64,000 nt of DNA, taken from Salinibaculum rarum. GTDB taxonomy: Archaea; Halobacteriota; Halobacteria; Halobacteriales; Haloarculaceae. The stretch spans positions 1-64,000 of the forward strand of contig NZ_CP129992.1 of NCBI RefSeq assembly GCF_030505615.1, read 5' to 3'. The position numbers and the translations under genes are program-made. This document shows, piece by piece, positions 46,383-54,928 of this stretch (position 1 is the stretch's first letter; each line of letters begins with the position of its first letter). The notes under the pieces were generated by a model that saw only the letters and a list, made by a program, of their open reading frames with translations, was not told the origin of the DNA and ran no database searches.

Positions 46383-46583
46383 ATGACAGATGTGGGCCGA
46401 CTGCGTGACAGTACGCAGATTCTCCTCCCGGAAAGTGCAATAGAGGGACTCGAGGAGGAGGTTGAGTCGCGGTTCGTGGTGACGGTACGGTCCGAGCAGC
46501 GCCGTGTCCGTATCATCGGGAGTCCGGTCGAAATCAAGGACGTCAGTGACTTTCTGACACGTAACGGAGTCGCCGTCGCGTGA
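46383..46583 (+). CDS. VNG_1110C-like small protein
   Basis: A 66-aa protein (MTDVGRLRDSTQILLPE start, later VRIIGSPVEIKDVSDFLTRNGVAV). A gene of this type lies just before rpl11 in Halobacterium salinarum (VNG1110C), matching its place here; that comparison is from memory. Start ATG 46383. It is followed 18 bp later by the rpl11 promoter. Function unknown; possibly a small RNA- or ribosome-linked protein by position. Confidence 0.78.
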   Translation: MTDVGRLRDSTQILLPESAIEGLEEEVESRFVVTVRSEQRRVRIIGSPVEIKDVSDFLTRNGVAVA

Positions 46584-46600
46584 CGACGGGAAAAAGCAAT

Positions 46601-46608
46601 TCTTAAAA
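46601..46608 (+). promoter_or_regulatory. rpl11 TATA box
   Basis: TCTTAAAA centred about 26 bases before the rpl11 ATG at 46631, so the transcript would begin at or beside the start codon (leaderless). No ribosome-binding site is present before the ATG, consistent with this. Confidence 0.6.
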
Positions 46609-46630
46609 CTGCCCGTACGGACAACTGGGT

Positions 46631-47119
46631 ATGGCTGATACTATCGAAGTGCTTGTCCCCGGTGGGCAGGCCAACCCCGGTCCGCCGCTGGGTCCCGAAC
46701 TGGGTCCGACACCTGTCGACGTACAGGCTGTCGTACAGGAAATCAACGACCAGACCGAAGCGTTCGACGGAACGGAAGTCCCCGTCACCATCGAATACGA
46801 GGACGACGGGTCCTTCGGCATCGAGGTCGGTGTCCCGCCGACGGCCGAACTCATCAAAGACGAGGCCGGCTTCGAGACGGGCAGCGGCGAACCCCAGGAG
46901 GACTTCGTCGCTGACCTCTCTGTCGACCAGATCAAGCAGATTGCAGAGCAGAAGCTTCCAGACCTGCTCGCCTACGATCAGAAAAACGCCGCCAAGGAAA
47001 TCGTGGGAACGTGTACCTCGCTCGGTGTCACCATCGAAGGCGAGAACCCCCGCGAGTTCAAGGAGAAAATCGACGCTGGCGAGTACGACGACGTGTTCGC
47101 AGAAGAAGCAGCCGCATAG
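46631..47119 (+). CDS. rpl11: Ribosomal protein L11
   Basis: A 162-aa uL11, binding the GTPase centre of 23S rRNA. The N-terminal PGGQANPGPPLGPELGP is the strongly conserved proline-rich hinge that marks L11, and the C-terminal domain (DLSVDQIKQIAEQKLPDL, GTCTSLGVTIEGENPRE) is complete. Transcribed alone, separated from L1 by a 374-bp gap. The final residues (VFAEEAAA) are repeated out of context 75 bp downstream. Confidence 0.98.
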   Translation: MADTIEVLVPGGQANPGPPLGPELGPTPVDVQAVVQEINDQTEAFDGTEVPVTIEYEDDGSFGIEVGVPPTAELIKDEAGFETGSGEPQEDFVADLSVDQIKQIAEQKLPDLLAYDQKNAAKEIVGTCTSLGVTIEGENPREFKEKIDAGEYDDVFAEEAAA

Positions 47120-47138
47120 GCTGTTTCGAGCGAAGACT

Positions 47139-47165
47139 CGCAAAACGAACGCAGTGAGTTTTGCG
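47139..47165. other. Hairpin after rpl11
   Basis: CGCAAAAC (47139-47146) and GTTTTGCG (47158-47165) form an 8-bp stem with an 11-base loop between the rpl11 stop and its duplicated tail. It could be a termination or RNA-processing hairpin, or the centre of a small inserted palindrome. Confidence 0.45.
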
Positions 47166-47167
47166 GT

Positions 47168-47194
47168 GTGTTTGCCGAGGAAGCAGCGGCGTAA
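47168..47194 (+). repeat. Duplicated C-terminal tail of rpl11
   Basis: These 27 bases translate as VFAEEAAA and a stop, the exact end of L11 (47093-47119). Six bases differ and all are third codon positions (including TAG against TAA). The copy is not attached to a gene. It looks like a remnant of another rpl11 allele or of a duplication that decayed. Confidence 0.65.
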
Positions 47195-47398
47195 GCCGGT
47201 GCTCACGAGGGCAAACCGACCGACGTGAACTTTTCGTAGTTTCGCCCCGGAGCACTCGCTGTGGTGTACTGGGGTGGACAGTAGCGACACGACAGCCACA
47301 GGCGTGTTTCTCGCAGTCGCGCGTGTGCGTCCATCATGGCTAGCCCACCGCCCGGTACGGGAATGTGGCACAGCCACACGGGAGACGCCCCTTCGACG

Positions 47399-47406
47399 GT
47401 TTTAAA
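47399..47406 (+). promoter_or_regulatory. TATA box of the L1-L10-L12 operon
   Basis: TTTTTAAA-type box (GGTTTTAAATG context) about 26 bases before the predicted transcript start near 47427. It is the only good promoter in the 374-bp gap between rpl11 and rpl1. Confidence 0.6.
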
Positions 47407-47426
47407 TGCGGCGTTGGCGTGTACCC

Positions 47427-47493
47427 GCACGAGACAGGCGTAGGCCTGTTTCACTGACCCGTAGGAGCCGCAGGCGCACTACGGAGGTGAACA
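47427..47493 (+). promoter_or_regulatory. Structured L1 leader with partly hidden ribosome-binding site
   Basis: Two stems are predicted: ACAGGC/GCCTGT (47434-47439 with 47444-47449) and CCGTAG/CTACGG (47459-47464 with 47479-47484). The second stem contains the first two bases of the GGAGG (47483-47487) that precedes rpl1. Haloarchaeal and methanogen L1 is known to bind a mimic of its 23S rRNA site in this leader and repress its own operon. I infer the same here from position and structure. Confidence 0.6.
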
Positions 47494-48132
47494 ATGGCAG
47501 ATCAGGAAATAGAGGAGGCAGTCTCTCGCGCACTCGAGGATGCACCCCCACGGAACTTCCGTGAGACGGTGGACCTCGCGATTAACTTGCGCGACCTAGA
47601 CCTCAACGACCCATCGAACCGGGTAGACGAGAGTATCGTTCTTCCCGAAGGTACTGGACAAGAAACATCCATTGTCGTGTTCGCGGACGGCGAGACCGCC
47701 GTTCGTGCCGAGGAAGTCGCAGACGACGTTCTCGACGGCGACGACCTCGCCGACCTCGGCGACGACGACGATGCCGCGAAAGACCTCGCGGAGGACACCG
47801 ACTTCTTCATCGCGGAAGAGGCCATGATGCAGGATATCGGCCGTTACCTCGGGACCGTGCTCGGTCCGCGAGGGAAGATGCCGGACCCGCTCGGCCCCGA
47901 CGACGACGTACAGGAAGTCGTCGAGCGACTGAAGAACTCGGTGCAACTTCGCAGTGGTGACCGTCGGACGTTCCACACGCGCGTCGGCGCGGAGGACATG
48001 TCCGCCGAGGACATCGCGGACAACATCGACGTCATCCTTCGTCGTCTCCACGCGGACCTCGAGAAGGGCCCGCTGAACATCGACAACGTGTTCGTGAAGA
48101 CGACGATGGGCCCAGCAGTGGAGGTGGCCTAA
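47494..48132 (+). CDS. rpl1: Ribosomal protein L1
   Basis: A 212-aa uL1 of the 50S L1 stalk and probable translational repressor of its own operon. Family motifs include [20 protein letters not shown] near the start, [16 protein letters not shown] around residue 125, and [11 protein letters not shown] at the end. A good Shine-Dalgarno (GGAGGTGA) precedes the ATG. Its TAA abuts the ATG of rpl10. Confidence 0.98.
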   Translation: MADQEIEEAVSRALEDAPPRNFRETVDLAINLRDLDLNDPSNRVDESIVLPEGTGQETSIVVFADGETAVRAEEVADDVLDGDDLADLGDDDDAAKDLAEDTDFFIAEEAMMQDIGRYLGTVLGPRGKMPDPLGPDDDVQEVVERLKNSVQLRSGDRRTFHTRVGAEDMSAEDIADNIDVILRRLHADLEKGPLNIDNVFVKTTMGPAVEVA

Positions 48133-49188
48133 ATGAGCGCCGAGAGTGAACGCAAGACCGAGACGATTCCCCAGTGGAAAAAGGACGAGGTCGACGCTAT
48201 CGTCGAGTTCCTCGACAGCTACGACAGCGTCGGTGTCGTAGACATCACGGGCATTCCGAGCCAGCAGCTCCAGGACATGCGCCGGAATCTCCACGGGACC
48301 GCCGAGCTCCGCGTCTCGCGGAACACGCTGCTGTCGCGGGCACTCGACTGGGCCGACGAAGGCCTCGGCGACCTGACCGACTACATCAGCGGCCAGGTCG
48401 GCCTCATCGGCACCAACGAGAATCCCTTCGGGCTCTACCAGCAACTGGAAGCCTCGAAGACGTCGGCACCCATCAACGCCGGCGAGGTCGCCCCGAACGA
48501 CGTCGTCGTGCCGGAAGGCGACACCGGCGTCGACCCGGGACCGTTCGTCGGCGAACTCCAGGCTGTCGGTGCGAACGCACGCATCGACGGCGGGTCCATC
48601 CAGGTCATGGAGGACTCGACGGTTCTGGATGCCGGCGAAGTCGTCTCACAGGACCTCGCGAACGTCCTCGCCGAGTTGGGTATCGAACCCAAGGAAGTCG
48701 GGCTGGACCTGCGTGCCGTCTTCGCGGACGGCGTGCTGTTCGAACCCGAGGACCTCGAACTCGACGTCGAGAAGTACCAGCAGGACGTGGAGGCCGCAGC
48801 CGCTCGCGCACGGAACCTCGCACTCAACGCGACGTTCCCGACCGCGTCGACGATGCCCCCGCTGCTGGCCAAGGCCAGTGGGGAGTCGAAGAACCTCGCA
48901 ATCCACGCGGCCATAGAGGACCCCGACGTGATGCCGGACCTCGTTGGCAAGGCGGACTCGCAGGTGCGCGCACTCGCCGCACAGATCGACGACGAGGAGG
49001 CACTCCCAGAGGAACTGCAAGACCTCGACGAACCTGCCACGGCAACGCCTGCAGACACCGAATCGACTGACGACCAAGACGACACCGAGGACGACACCAG
49101 CGACGACGCCGAGGAAGCCGAGGCTGACGAGGCCGAGGACGACGAAGACGACGGTGACACTGGTGCCGCTCTCGACGACATGTTCTAA
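48133..49188 (+). CDS. rpl10: Ribosomal protein L10 (aP0)
   Basis: A 351-aa archaeal P0 homologue forming the base of the L12 stalk. The N-terminal RNA-binding half ([32 protein letters not shown]) is followed by the P0-specific insertion and a helical spine for L12 dimers. A long Asp/Glu tail ends in DDMF, comparable with the tail of L12. Second gene of the operon. Confidence 0.97.
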   Translation: MSAESERKTETIPQWKKDEVDAIVEFLDSYDSVGVVDITGIPSQQLQDMRRNLHGTAELRVSRNTLLSRALDWADEGLGDLTDYISGQVGLIGTNENPFGLYQQLEASKTSAPINAGEVAPNDVVVPEGDTGVDPGPFVGELQAVGANARIDGGSIQVMEDSTVLDAGEVVSQDLANVLAELGIEPKEVGLDLRAVFADGVLFEPEDLELDVEKYQQDVEAAAARARNLALNATFPTASTMPPLLAKASGESKNLAIHAAIEDPDVMPDLVGKADSQVRALAAQIDDEEALPEELQDLDEPATATPADTESTDDQDDTEDDTSDDAEEAEADEAEDDEDDGDTGAALDDMF

Positions 49189-49193
49189 CAACA

Positions 49194-49544
49194 ATGGAAT
49201 ACGTTTACGCAGCACTCATCCTGAACGAATCGGGCGAAGAAATCAACGAAGACAACCTGACCGGCGTCCTCGAAGCGGCGGGCGTCGACGTGGAAGAGTC
49301 CCGCGTCAAGGCCCTCGTCGCCGCGCTCGAAGACGTCGACATCGACGAGGCCGTCGAAGAGGCCGCCGCAGTGCCGGCCGCAACCGGTGGCAGCGCAGCC
49401 CCGGCCGCTGACGAAGGCGGCGAAGAGGAAGCCGCTGACGAAGGCGGCGACGAAGAAGAAGAGGAAGCCGCAGAAGAGGAAGCCGCCGACGACGACGATG
49501 ACGACGAGGAGGCCGGCGAAGGCCTCGGCGAACTCTTCGGTTAA
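49194..49544 (+). CDS. rpl12: Ribosomal protein L12 (aP1)
   Basis: A 116-aa archaeal P1/L12 stalk protein: the N-terminal dimer region ([22 protein letters not shown]), an Ala/Gly hinge and a highly acidic tail that ends in GLGELFG, which recruits translation factors. Last gene of the L1-L10-L12 operon, 5 bp behind rpl10. A T-rich run (CCCCTTTCTTTC) about 12-25 bp after the stop may end transcription. Confidence 0.97.
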   Translation: MEYVYAALILNESGEEINEDNLTGVLEAAGVDVEESRVKALVAALEDVDIDEAVEEAAAVPAATGGSAAPAADEGGEEEAADEGGDEEEEEAAEEEAADDDDDDEEAGEGLGELFG

Positions 49545-49659
49545 CTCACCATTCGACCCCTTTCTTTCGACGCCACCGGGTAGCGACAGCGCCGAGTGTG
49601 ACGCCCCGGCCACGTGCCTGCCGAACGTTCAAGTAGCATAACGGAACCAACCCCGTGCG

Positions 49660-50898
49660 ATGGACATCGGAGGCGTCGCCGTCACAATCGACCCGACAGC
49701 GACAGCGGCGGCGCTAGCATTCGTCACGGCTGGCGTCGCGCTTGGCAGCGTCAGCGGACTGGTGCCGGGCCTGCACGCGAACAACTTCGCGCTCCTCCTG
49801 GCTGCGTTCGCGCCGGCGATGCCCGGTCCCGCCCGGTACGTCGGCGCGGCGATGCTCGCGGCCGGCGTCGTCCACACGTTCCTCGACATCGTGCCCGCGC
49901 TGGCGCTGGGGGTGCCCGACCCGTCGATGGCAGCCACCGCCCTGCCCGGCCACCGACTCGTCTTGCGAGGACAGGGCCGGGAAGCGCTGAGACTGTCCGC
50001 ACTCGGGAGCGGTCTGGCCGTCGCCTTCGCCGTCCCGCTGGCACTGCCCGTGACAGCAGTGATGGAGGAGTTCTACCCCGCGATTCGGGCACACCTCCCG
50101 CTGGTCCTCGGAAGCGTCGTCGCACTCCTGCTCGTCACCGAGCGGACGTGGACAGCGCGGGTCGGCGCGGCACTCGCGGTCGGTGCAAGCGGCGTCCTCG
50201 GACTGGTGACACTCGACGTTCAGGCAACGGGTATCCTGCCGACGGGGAGCGTACTCGCCCCGCTGTTTGCCGGCCTCTTCGGTGCGCCCGTGCTCGTCGA
50301 GGCACTCGGCGGCGCGGGCGTCCCGCCGCAGGCGAGCGCGACCATCACCACCTCGCGGCAGTTTATCGGCGAGGTCGCACTCGTCGGCACCCTGGCCGGG
50401 GCGGTCGTGGGCTACCTGCCCGGCATCTCCAGTGCGATTGCGGCGACCGGCGCGCTCGTCGTCCTCCCCCAGCGTGGCCCCCGGCCGTTCGTCGTCGCCA
50501 CGAGCGGCGTGAATACGGCAAACACCATCTTCGCACTCTTCGCGCTGGTCGCACTCGGCACTCCACGGACAGGCGTACTGGTCGCACTCGATGAGACTGG
50601 GGCGCCGCTGACGCTGGGACTGTATCTGTGTGCCGTCGCTATCGCCGCAGCAATCGGGTTCGTCCTCGTCCTCGCAGTGGGTGACCGGTATCTTGCCGTC
50701 GTGGGCAGCGTAGACAACACTCGCCTGTCCGTTGGCGTGCTCGGACTGCTCTGTGTGCTCGTGGTTGCGCTGACTGGCGCTCTCGGACTGGGTATCTTCG
50801 CGGTCAGTGCCGTGATTGGACTCGTCCCCGCACGCTTTGGCGCGCGCCGAGCGAATCTGATGGGGGTGTTGCTCGTCCCGCTGTCGCTGGGTGGCTGA
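49660..50898 (+). CDS. TctA-like membrane transporter (COG1784 type)
   Basis: A 412-aa protein with about eleven helices, resembling the archaeal branch of the TctA (tripartite tricarboxylate transporter) permease family: GLVPGLHANNFALLLAAF early on, FLDIVPALALGVPD, and the second half repeat GYLPGISSAIAATGAL. No TctB or TctC partner is nearby, usual for the archaeal branch. Substrate unknown. Convergent with the DUF5788 gene, whose stop abuts. Confidence 0.85.
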   Translation: MDIGGVAVTIDPTATAAALAFVTAGVALGSVSGLVPGLHANNFALLLAAFAPAMPGPARYVGAAMLAAGVVHTFLDIVPALALGVPDPSMAATALPGHRLVLRGQGREALRLSALGSGLAVAFAVPLALPVTAVMEEFYPAIRAHLPLVLGSVVALLLVTERTWTARVGAALAVGASGVLGLVTLDVQATGILPTGSVLAPLFAGLFGAPVLVEALGGAGVPPQASATITTSRQFIGEVALVGTLAGAVVGYLPGISSAIAATGALVVLPQRGPRPFVVATSGVNTANTIFALFALVALGTPRTGVLVALDETGAPLTLGLYLCAVAIAAAIGFVLVLAVGDRYLAVVGSVDNTRLSVGVLGLLCVLVVALTGALGLGIFAVSAVIGLVPARFGARRANLMGVLLVPLSLGG

Positions 50899-51306
50899 CT
50901 AGCGTTGAATCTCGTCGAGGAAGCCGACCCAGCGCTTGTGGTCCTCGATGCTGGCGGCGCCGTCCTCGTCGGCAAAGTCCGGCCGGCGGATGTTCTCGAG
51001 GGCGTTTAGCGCGCGGTCGATACCGATGATTTCGTCGGCGAGTCGCTCTGCTGTCTCGACATCGAGCGGGTCGGATTCGAGCCGGTCCATCCGAGTCCCA
51101 CGCTCGCGCCGGAGGGTGCGCTTTGCCTTGGTAAGTGTCTCTTCGGCGTCGGGCGGGATGCGGTCGACCGACCGAGTCTCGATGATAAACTCCCGGAGCG
51201 CGAGTTCCTTCCCGTCGACTGTGAGCGTCTCCGGTGTCGACGCCCCGACCGTCGCCGTCTTTCTGTTGACCCGTTCAATCAGGTCTTCGCGGGTCGCCTC
51301 GTCCAT
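50899..51306 (-). CDS. DUF5788 family protein
   Basis: A 135-aa acidic, mostly helical protein. Recognisable conserved parts are ALREFIIETRSVDRIPPDAEETLTKAKR and DRALNALENIRRPDFADED. A haloarchaeal family without known function. Located 30 bp downstream of cysS on the same strand, so likely read through from it. Confidence 0.82.
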   Translation of the reverse strand: MDEATREDLIERVNRKTATVGASTPETLTVDGKELALREFIIETRSVDRIPPDAEETLTKAKRTLRRERGTRMDRLESDPLDVETAERLADEIIGIDRALNALENIRRPDFADEDGAASIEDHKRWVGFLDEIQR

Positions 51307-51336
51307 ACGGCGACCACGGAGCCGACTGCAAAAACG

Positions 51337-52830
51337 TCACCGCTCGAACCGAAACGACGCGCCGTCGTCGGTGTCCTGGACCTCGATGCCGAGTGTTTCA
51401 AGTTCGTCCCGCAGCTCGTCTGCTCGCTCGTAGTTGCCGGCGTCGCGTTCCCGCTCGCGAACGGAGAGGACGAGTTCGACCAGGTCCTCGGCGACAGTCA
51501 CGTCGCCCTCGCCGTCGCCGCCACCCAGCGACAGCCCGAGGACGCCGCCGGCAAACTCCTCGGTTGTCTCGATGGCCCGCCGGAGGCCACGGTAGTCGAA
51601 CTCGTCGTGGCCGTCGATATGGGTGTTAATTGCGGAGACTAGCTCTTCCAGCGCCGCGAGCGCGCGGCGGGTGTTGAAGTCGTCATTCATCGCCGCCTCG
51701 AAGTCCTCGCGTGCGGTGTCGACCGCGTCCCGAAGCGCTCCGTCCTCGACGGTCGTCCGTGCGTCGACGCTGTCACACGCCTCGACGGCACGTTCGTACC
51801 CGCGTTCGAGACTCTCCCAGCGCTCGACGGCTTCGCGCATGGTCTCCTGGCTGTAGACAGCCTCGTTGTGGTAAGCCGTCGACAGCAGGAACGTGCGGAC
51901 GGCGTCGGTACCGTACGCCTCGATGGCTTCGGCGACAGTCTCGAAGTTGCCAAGCGAGGAGGACATCTTCTCCTCGTCGGCGGCATCGAGCAGACGAACG
52001 TGGAGCCAGTAGCGCGCGAAGGTGTCACCGGTCGCGGCCTCGCTCTGGGCAATCTCGTTTTCGTGGTGGGGAAAGACGAGGTCCTGCCCGCCGACGTGGA
52101 TGTCGATGGTGTCGTCGAGGTGGGTCATGCTCATCGCCGAACACTCGATGTGCCAGCCGGGACGCCCCTCGCCCCACGGGGAGTCCCAGGTCTGGGCGGT
52201 CTGGCAGGCTTCCTCGGCGGGAGCAGCCTCCTCGTGCTGGTGGTCGCTGATTTCCTCGGGCGAGACGCCGTCGGCTTTCCAGAGGGCGAAGTCGGTGGGG
52301 TTTCGCTTCTCGGAGCGCTCGTCGGGGTCGCCCTGCGCGTCGAGTTCGTCGGGGTCCTGATTCGAGAGTTTGCCGTACTCGTCGAAGGCAGTCACGTCGA
52401 AGTAGACGGAGCCGTCGGCCTCGTAGGCGTACCCCTTCTCGACGAGCGTCTCGACGAGGTCGATAATCTGGGGGACGTGCTCGGAAACGCGGGGGTACAC
52501 CTCCGCCCGCTTGAGGTTCAGCGAGCGCATGTCGGCGATGATGTCCCGGATGTACGACCGGGCGGCGTCAGCCTCGCTGTCGCCGGCCTCGCCGACGCGG
52601 GCGACGATTTTCTCGTTGACGTCGGTGAAGTTCTCGACGTGGCGGACGTCGTAGCCCAACTGTTCGAGCCAGCGGCACATCACGTCGACGTGGACCCAGC
52701 CACGCGCGTGGCCCAGGTGTGCGGGGTCGGAGGTCGTCAGGCCACAGTAGTACAGAAGTACCGAGTCGGGGTCCTGTGGCTCGAAGACCTCGCGGTCGCC
52801 CGTCAGCGTATTCGTCACGCGGAGTGTCAT
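51337..52830 (-). CDS. cysS: Cysteinyl-tRNA synthetase
   Basis: A 497-aa class I synthetase charging tRNA-Cys. The ATP motifs are present: HLGH near residue 39 (zinc Cys29 in YYCGLTTSD) and KMSSSLGN at about 283. The other zinc ligands appear in GWHIECSAM and HHENE. The haloarchaeal acidic insertion in the anticodon-binding part is normal. Start ATG 52830. Haloarchaea use direct CysRS charging, so it is essential. Confidence 0.97.
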   Translation of the reverse strand: MTLRVTNTLTGDREVFEPQDPDSVLLYYCGLTTSDPAHLGHARGWVHVDVMCRWLEQLGYDVRHVENFTDVNEKIVARVGEAGDSEADAARSYIRDIIADMRSLNLKRAEVYPRVSEHVPQIIDLVETLVEKGYAYEADGSVYFDVTAFDEYGKLSNQDPDELDAQGDPDERSEKRNPTDFALWKADGVSPEEISDHQHEEAAPAEEACQTAQTWDSPWGEGRPGWHIECSAMSMTHLDDTIDIHVGGQDLVFPHHENEIAQSEAATGDTFARYWLHVRLLDAADEEKMSSSLGNFETVAEAIEAYGTDAVRTFLLSTAYHNEAVYSQETMREAVERWESLERGYERAVEACDSVDARTTVEDGALRDAVDTAREDFEAAMNDDFNTRRALAALEELVSAINTHIDGHDEFDYRGLRRAIETTEEFAGGVLGLSLGGGDGEGDVTVAEDLVELVLSVRERERDAGNYERADELRDELETLGIEVQDTDDGASFRFER

Positions 52831-52920
52831 TGGCGGAAGGTACACGGGCCAGCGTTTCAAGCCTGCGGTCCCGCGAGCGTCAGTTCTGCGCGGTTGCGGA
52901 GTCTGCAACCACGTTTCCAG

Positions 52921-52941
52921 TTTTAAATAGGGGCCCCCCTA
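52921..52941 (+). promoter_or_regulatory. TATA box with near-palindrome before a winged-helix gene
   Basis: TTTTAAAT (52921-52928) lies about 27 bases before the GTG start at 52952, so the transcript is probably leaderless. It runs directly into TAGGGGCCCCCCTA (52928-52941), a near-perfect palindrome just downstream of the TATA box, a good place for an autoregulatory operator. Confidence 0.55.
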
Positions 52942-52951
52942 GCCACAGAGT

Positions 52952-53302
52952 GTGAGTGAGGACTGCGACGACGAGGAGATACTCGCGCTTCTCGACGACG
53001 AGTACGCTCGCGCAATCCTCACAGCGACGAGTGCCGAACCCATGTCTGCACAAACGTTAAGCGAGCGGTGCGACGCGTCAGTGACGACCATCTACAGGCG
53101 CCTCGACCGCTTACAGGACTGTGACCTCGTGGAGGAACAGCTCCGGCCACAACCCGACGGCAACCACTACAAGGTGTTTGCCTCACGGCTGGAATCGTTT
53201 TCCGTGACCTTCGAGGACGGCGAGATGCGCGCCGACATCGAACGCGCGGAGACGGAAGAAGACGTCGCCGACCGCTTTACCAGGATGTGGCAAGACCTAT
53301 GA
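52952..53302 (+). CDS. Winged-helix transcriptional regulator (ArsR-like)
   Basis: A 116-aa one-domain winged-helix protein. The recognition part is MSAQTLSERCDASVTTIYRRLDRLQDCDLVEEQL, and the remaining acidic C-terminus may dimerise. GTG start with a TATA box upstream. The stop overlaps the ATG of the next gene (53299), a membrane protein like that at 10853, repeating the regulator-membrane pairing. Confidence 0.85.
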   Translation: MSEDCDDEEILALLDDEYARAILTATSAEPMSAQTLSERCDASVTTIYRRLDRLQDCDLVEEQLRPQPDGNHYKVFASRLESFSVTFEDGEMRADIERAETEEDVADRFTRMWQDL

Positions 53303-53616
53303 ACATCGGACAGAGCTACACGCTGCTTGACTGGAGTCAGCTCGGCGTCTCCGTCGCCTCTGTCGTCCTCGGGTTGATTATCGGCTACCAGGCCTACCGG
53401 GGCTTCCGCCGCAACGACAGCCGGTCGATGCAGTTTCTCTCGGTCGGGCTCATCCTGCTGACAGCGGTCCCGTTTACGCTCTCGTTTACCGCGACACTCG
53501 CGATACGACTGGAGCCGGGGCTGGCCGACATCGAGCAGGAGCTGTTTTTGCTCGTGCGCCTCATCCAGTTTGTCGGGCTGGCCTGTATCACCTACTCGCT
53601 GTACGAGAAACCCTGA
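53299..53616 (+). CDS. Three-helix membrane protein (DUF7521-like)
   Basis: A 105-aa protein with three hydrophobic segments, similar in size and layout to that at 10853-11140 (charged turn YRGFRRNDSRS after helix 1, then two helices). Translation is coupled to the regulator by an ATGA overlap. Possibly a membrane sensor or partner of the regulator; untested. Confidence 0.78.
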   Translation: MNIGQSYTLLDWSQLGVSVASVVLGLIIGYQAYRGFRRNDSRSMQFLSVGLILLTAVPFTLSFTATLAIRLEPGLADIEQELFLLVRLIQFVGLACITYSLYEKP

Positions 53617-53736
53617 GACGGCCGCTGGGTTCGGCACTCGTCTCACTGTTCAACACGCGTAGACACGTTCCGGGGCAGAGACCAGCCGCTCCAGGCAACC
53701 GAAAGAGCTTCAACGGGGCAATTGGGATGACACGGT

Positions 53737-53985
53737 ATGGAAGCGCTCGAACTCGTCCCCGAAGTGGTAGAGTTGGTCATCGTCGGCATCGGAACCGTCG
53801 CACTGTCGCTTGCCAGTGCGTACATCGAACTGTTCGCGTTCGCGACGGCACAGAGTGGCGATACGATGGTCGCCCTGTGGGCCGGCGTCGTGGGCGTCGT
53901 GCTCCTGACGTTTGCCTACTTTCTCGGCACCGACAAGCTCGCAGCCAAGGTCCGGGAGTTCAGACAGTCGACCGGTAGCCACTGA
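53737..53985 (+). CDS. Small two-helix membrane protein
   Basis: An 82-aa protein with two hydrophobic segments (about residues 8-32 and 45-65) and a basic end (KLAAKVREFRQS). Start ATG 53737. No family recognised. Monocistronic as far as seen; a haloarchaeal conserved type by style. Confidence 0.68.
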   Translation: MEALELVPEVVELVIVGIGTVALSLASAYIELFAFATAQSGDTMVALWAGVVGVVLLTFAYFLGTDKLAAKVREFRQSTGSH

Positions 53986-54067
53986 CTGAGACAGACCACG
54001 GACGAGTCGACGGTAGTCGTGGCAAGTCAGCGAAGTCACTAAGAACGCGTCGGTCCAAGCGACGGTA

Positions 54068-54928
54068 ATGGGACAGGCACTCGTCGTCGCGGCACACGGC
54101 TCTCACCTGAATCCTGGGTCGAGCGAACCGGCCTTTGCCCACGCAGACAGGATTCGACAGACCAGTGTGTTCGACGAGGTACGCGAGACGTTCTGGAAGG
54201 AGGAACCGTCGTTCCGGGAGGTACTGCGGACAGTCGACGCCGACGAGGTGTACGTCGTGCCGCTGTTTATCAGTGAGGGGTATTTCACAGAGGAGGTGAT
54301 TCCACGCGAACTGCGACTGGACGGGTGGGACCGGTCGCTGTGGGACTCCGATGGGACCAGTGCCAGCCACGCGACGCTGACCGCGAGCGACGTCGAGGCG
54401 ACCGTCCACTACTGTGGCCCGGTCGGGACCCACGACGCGATGAGCGACGTCATCGTCCGCCGCGCGGAGTCGGTCACCGACGACCCCGACGTCGGGCCGG
54501 GCTTTGGACTCGCTGTCGTCGGCCACGGCACCAGACGAAACGAGAACTCCGCGAAAGCCATCGAGTACCACGCCGACCGCATCCGCGAGTGGGACCGCTT
54601 CGACGAAGTGCAGGCACTGTTCATGGACGAACCCCCCGAAATCGACGACGTGGCCGACCACTTCGACACCGAGGACGTCGTCGTCGTCCCGCTGTTTGTC
54701 GCCGACGGCTACCACACCGAGGAGGACATCCCCGAGGATATGGGCCTGACCGACGACGCAAGCGACGGGTGGGAGACGCCGGCGACGGTCGACGGGCGTC
54801 GTATCTGGTACTCGGGGGCTGTCGGGACCGAACCGCTGCTCGCCGACGTCGTCCTCGAACGGGCACTCGACGCCGGCGCGACCAGTGACCACTCCAGCAC
54901 CGCTGTGACAGCGGAGGGGAACGAATGA
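54068..54928 (+). CDS. cbiX: CbiX-family sirohydrochlorin cobaltochelatase, two-domain
   Basis: A 286-aa chelatase for cobalt insertion into the corrin precursor. The two CbiX domains start with VVAAHGSHLNPG and LAVVGHGTRRNENS, each with the metal-binding His, and carry VVPLFISEGYFTEEVIP and VVPLFVADGYHTEEDIP. Internal duplication into one polypeptide is usual in haloarchaea. Its TGA overlaps the next ATG (54925), so it is coupled with the DR2241 gene. Confidence 0.9.
   Translation: MGQALVVAAHGSHLNPGSSEPAFAHADRIRQTSVFDEVRETFWKEEPSFREVLRTVDADEVYVVPLFISEGYFTEEVIPRELRLDGWDRSLWDSDGTSASHATLTASDVEATVHYCGPVGTHDAMSDVIVRRAESVTDDPDVGPGFGLAVVGHGTRRNENSAKAIEYHADRIREWDRFDEVQALFMDEPPEIDDVADHFDTEDVVVVPLFVADGYHTEEDIPEDMGLTDDASDGWETPATVDGRRIWYSGAVGTEPLLADVVLERALDAGATSDHSSTAVTAEGNE

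Noticed and set aside
45482..47377. 631-codon minus-strand frame over the sugar dehydrogenase and rpl11
   Set aside because: Antisense to two secure genes and without any recognisable domain.
47203..47454. 83-codon minus-strand frame between rpl11 and rpl1
   Set aside because: It overlaps the operon promoter and leader and has no protein-like features.
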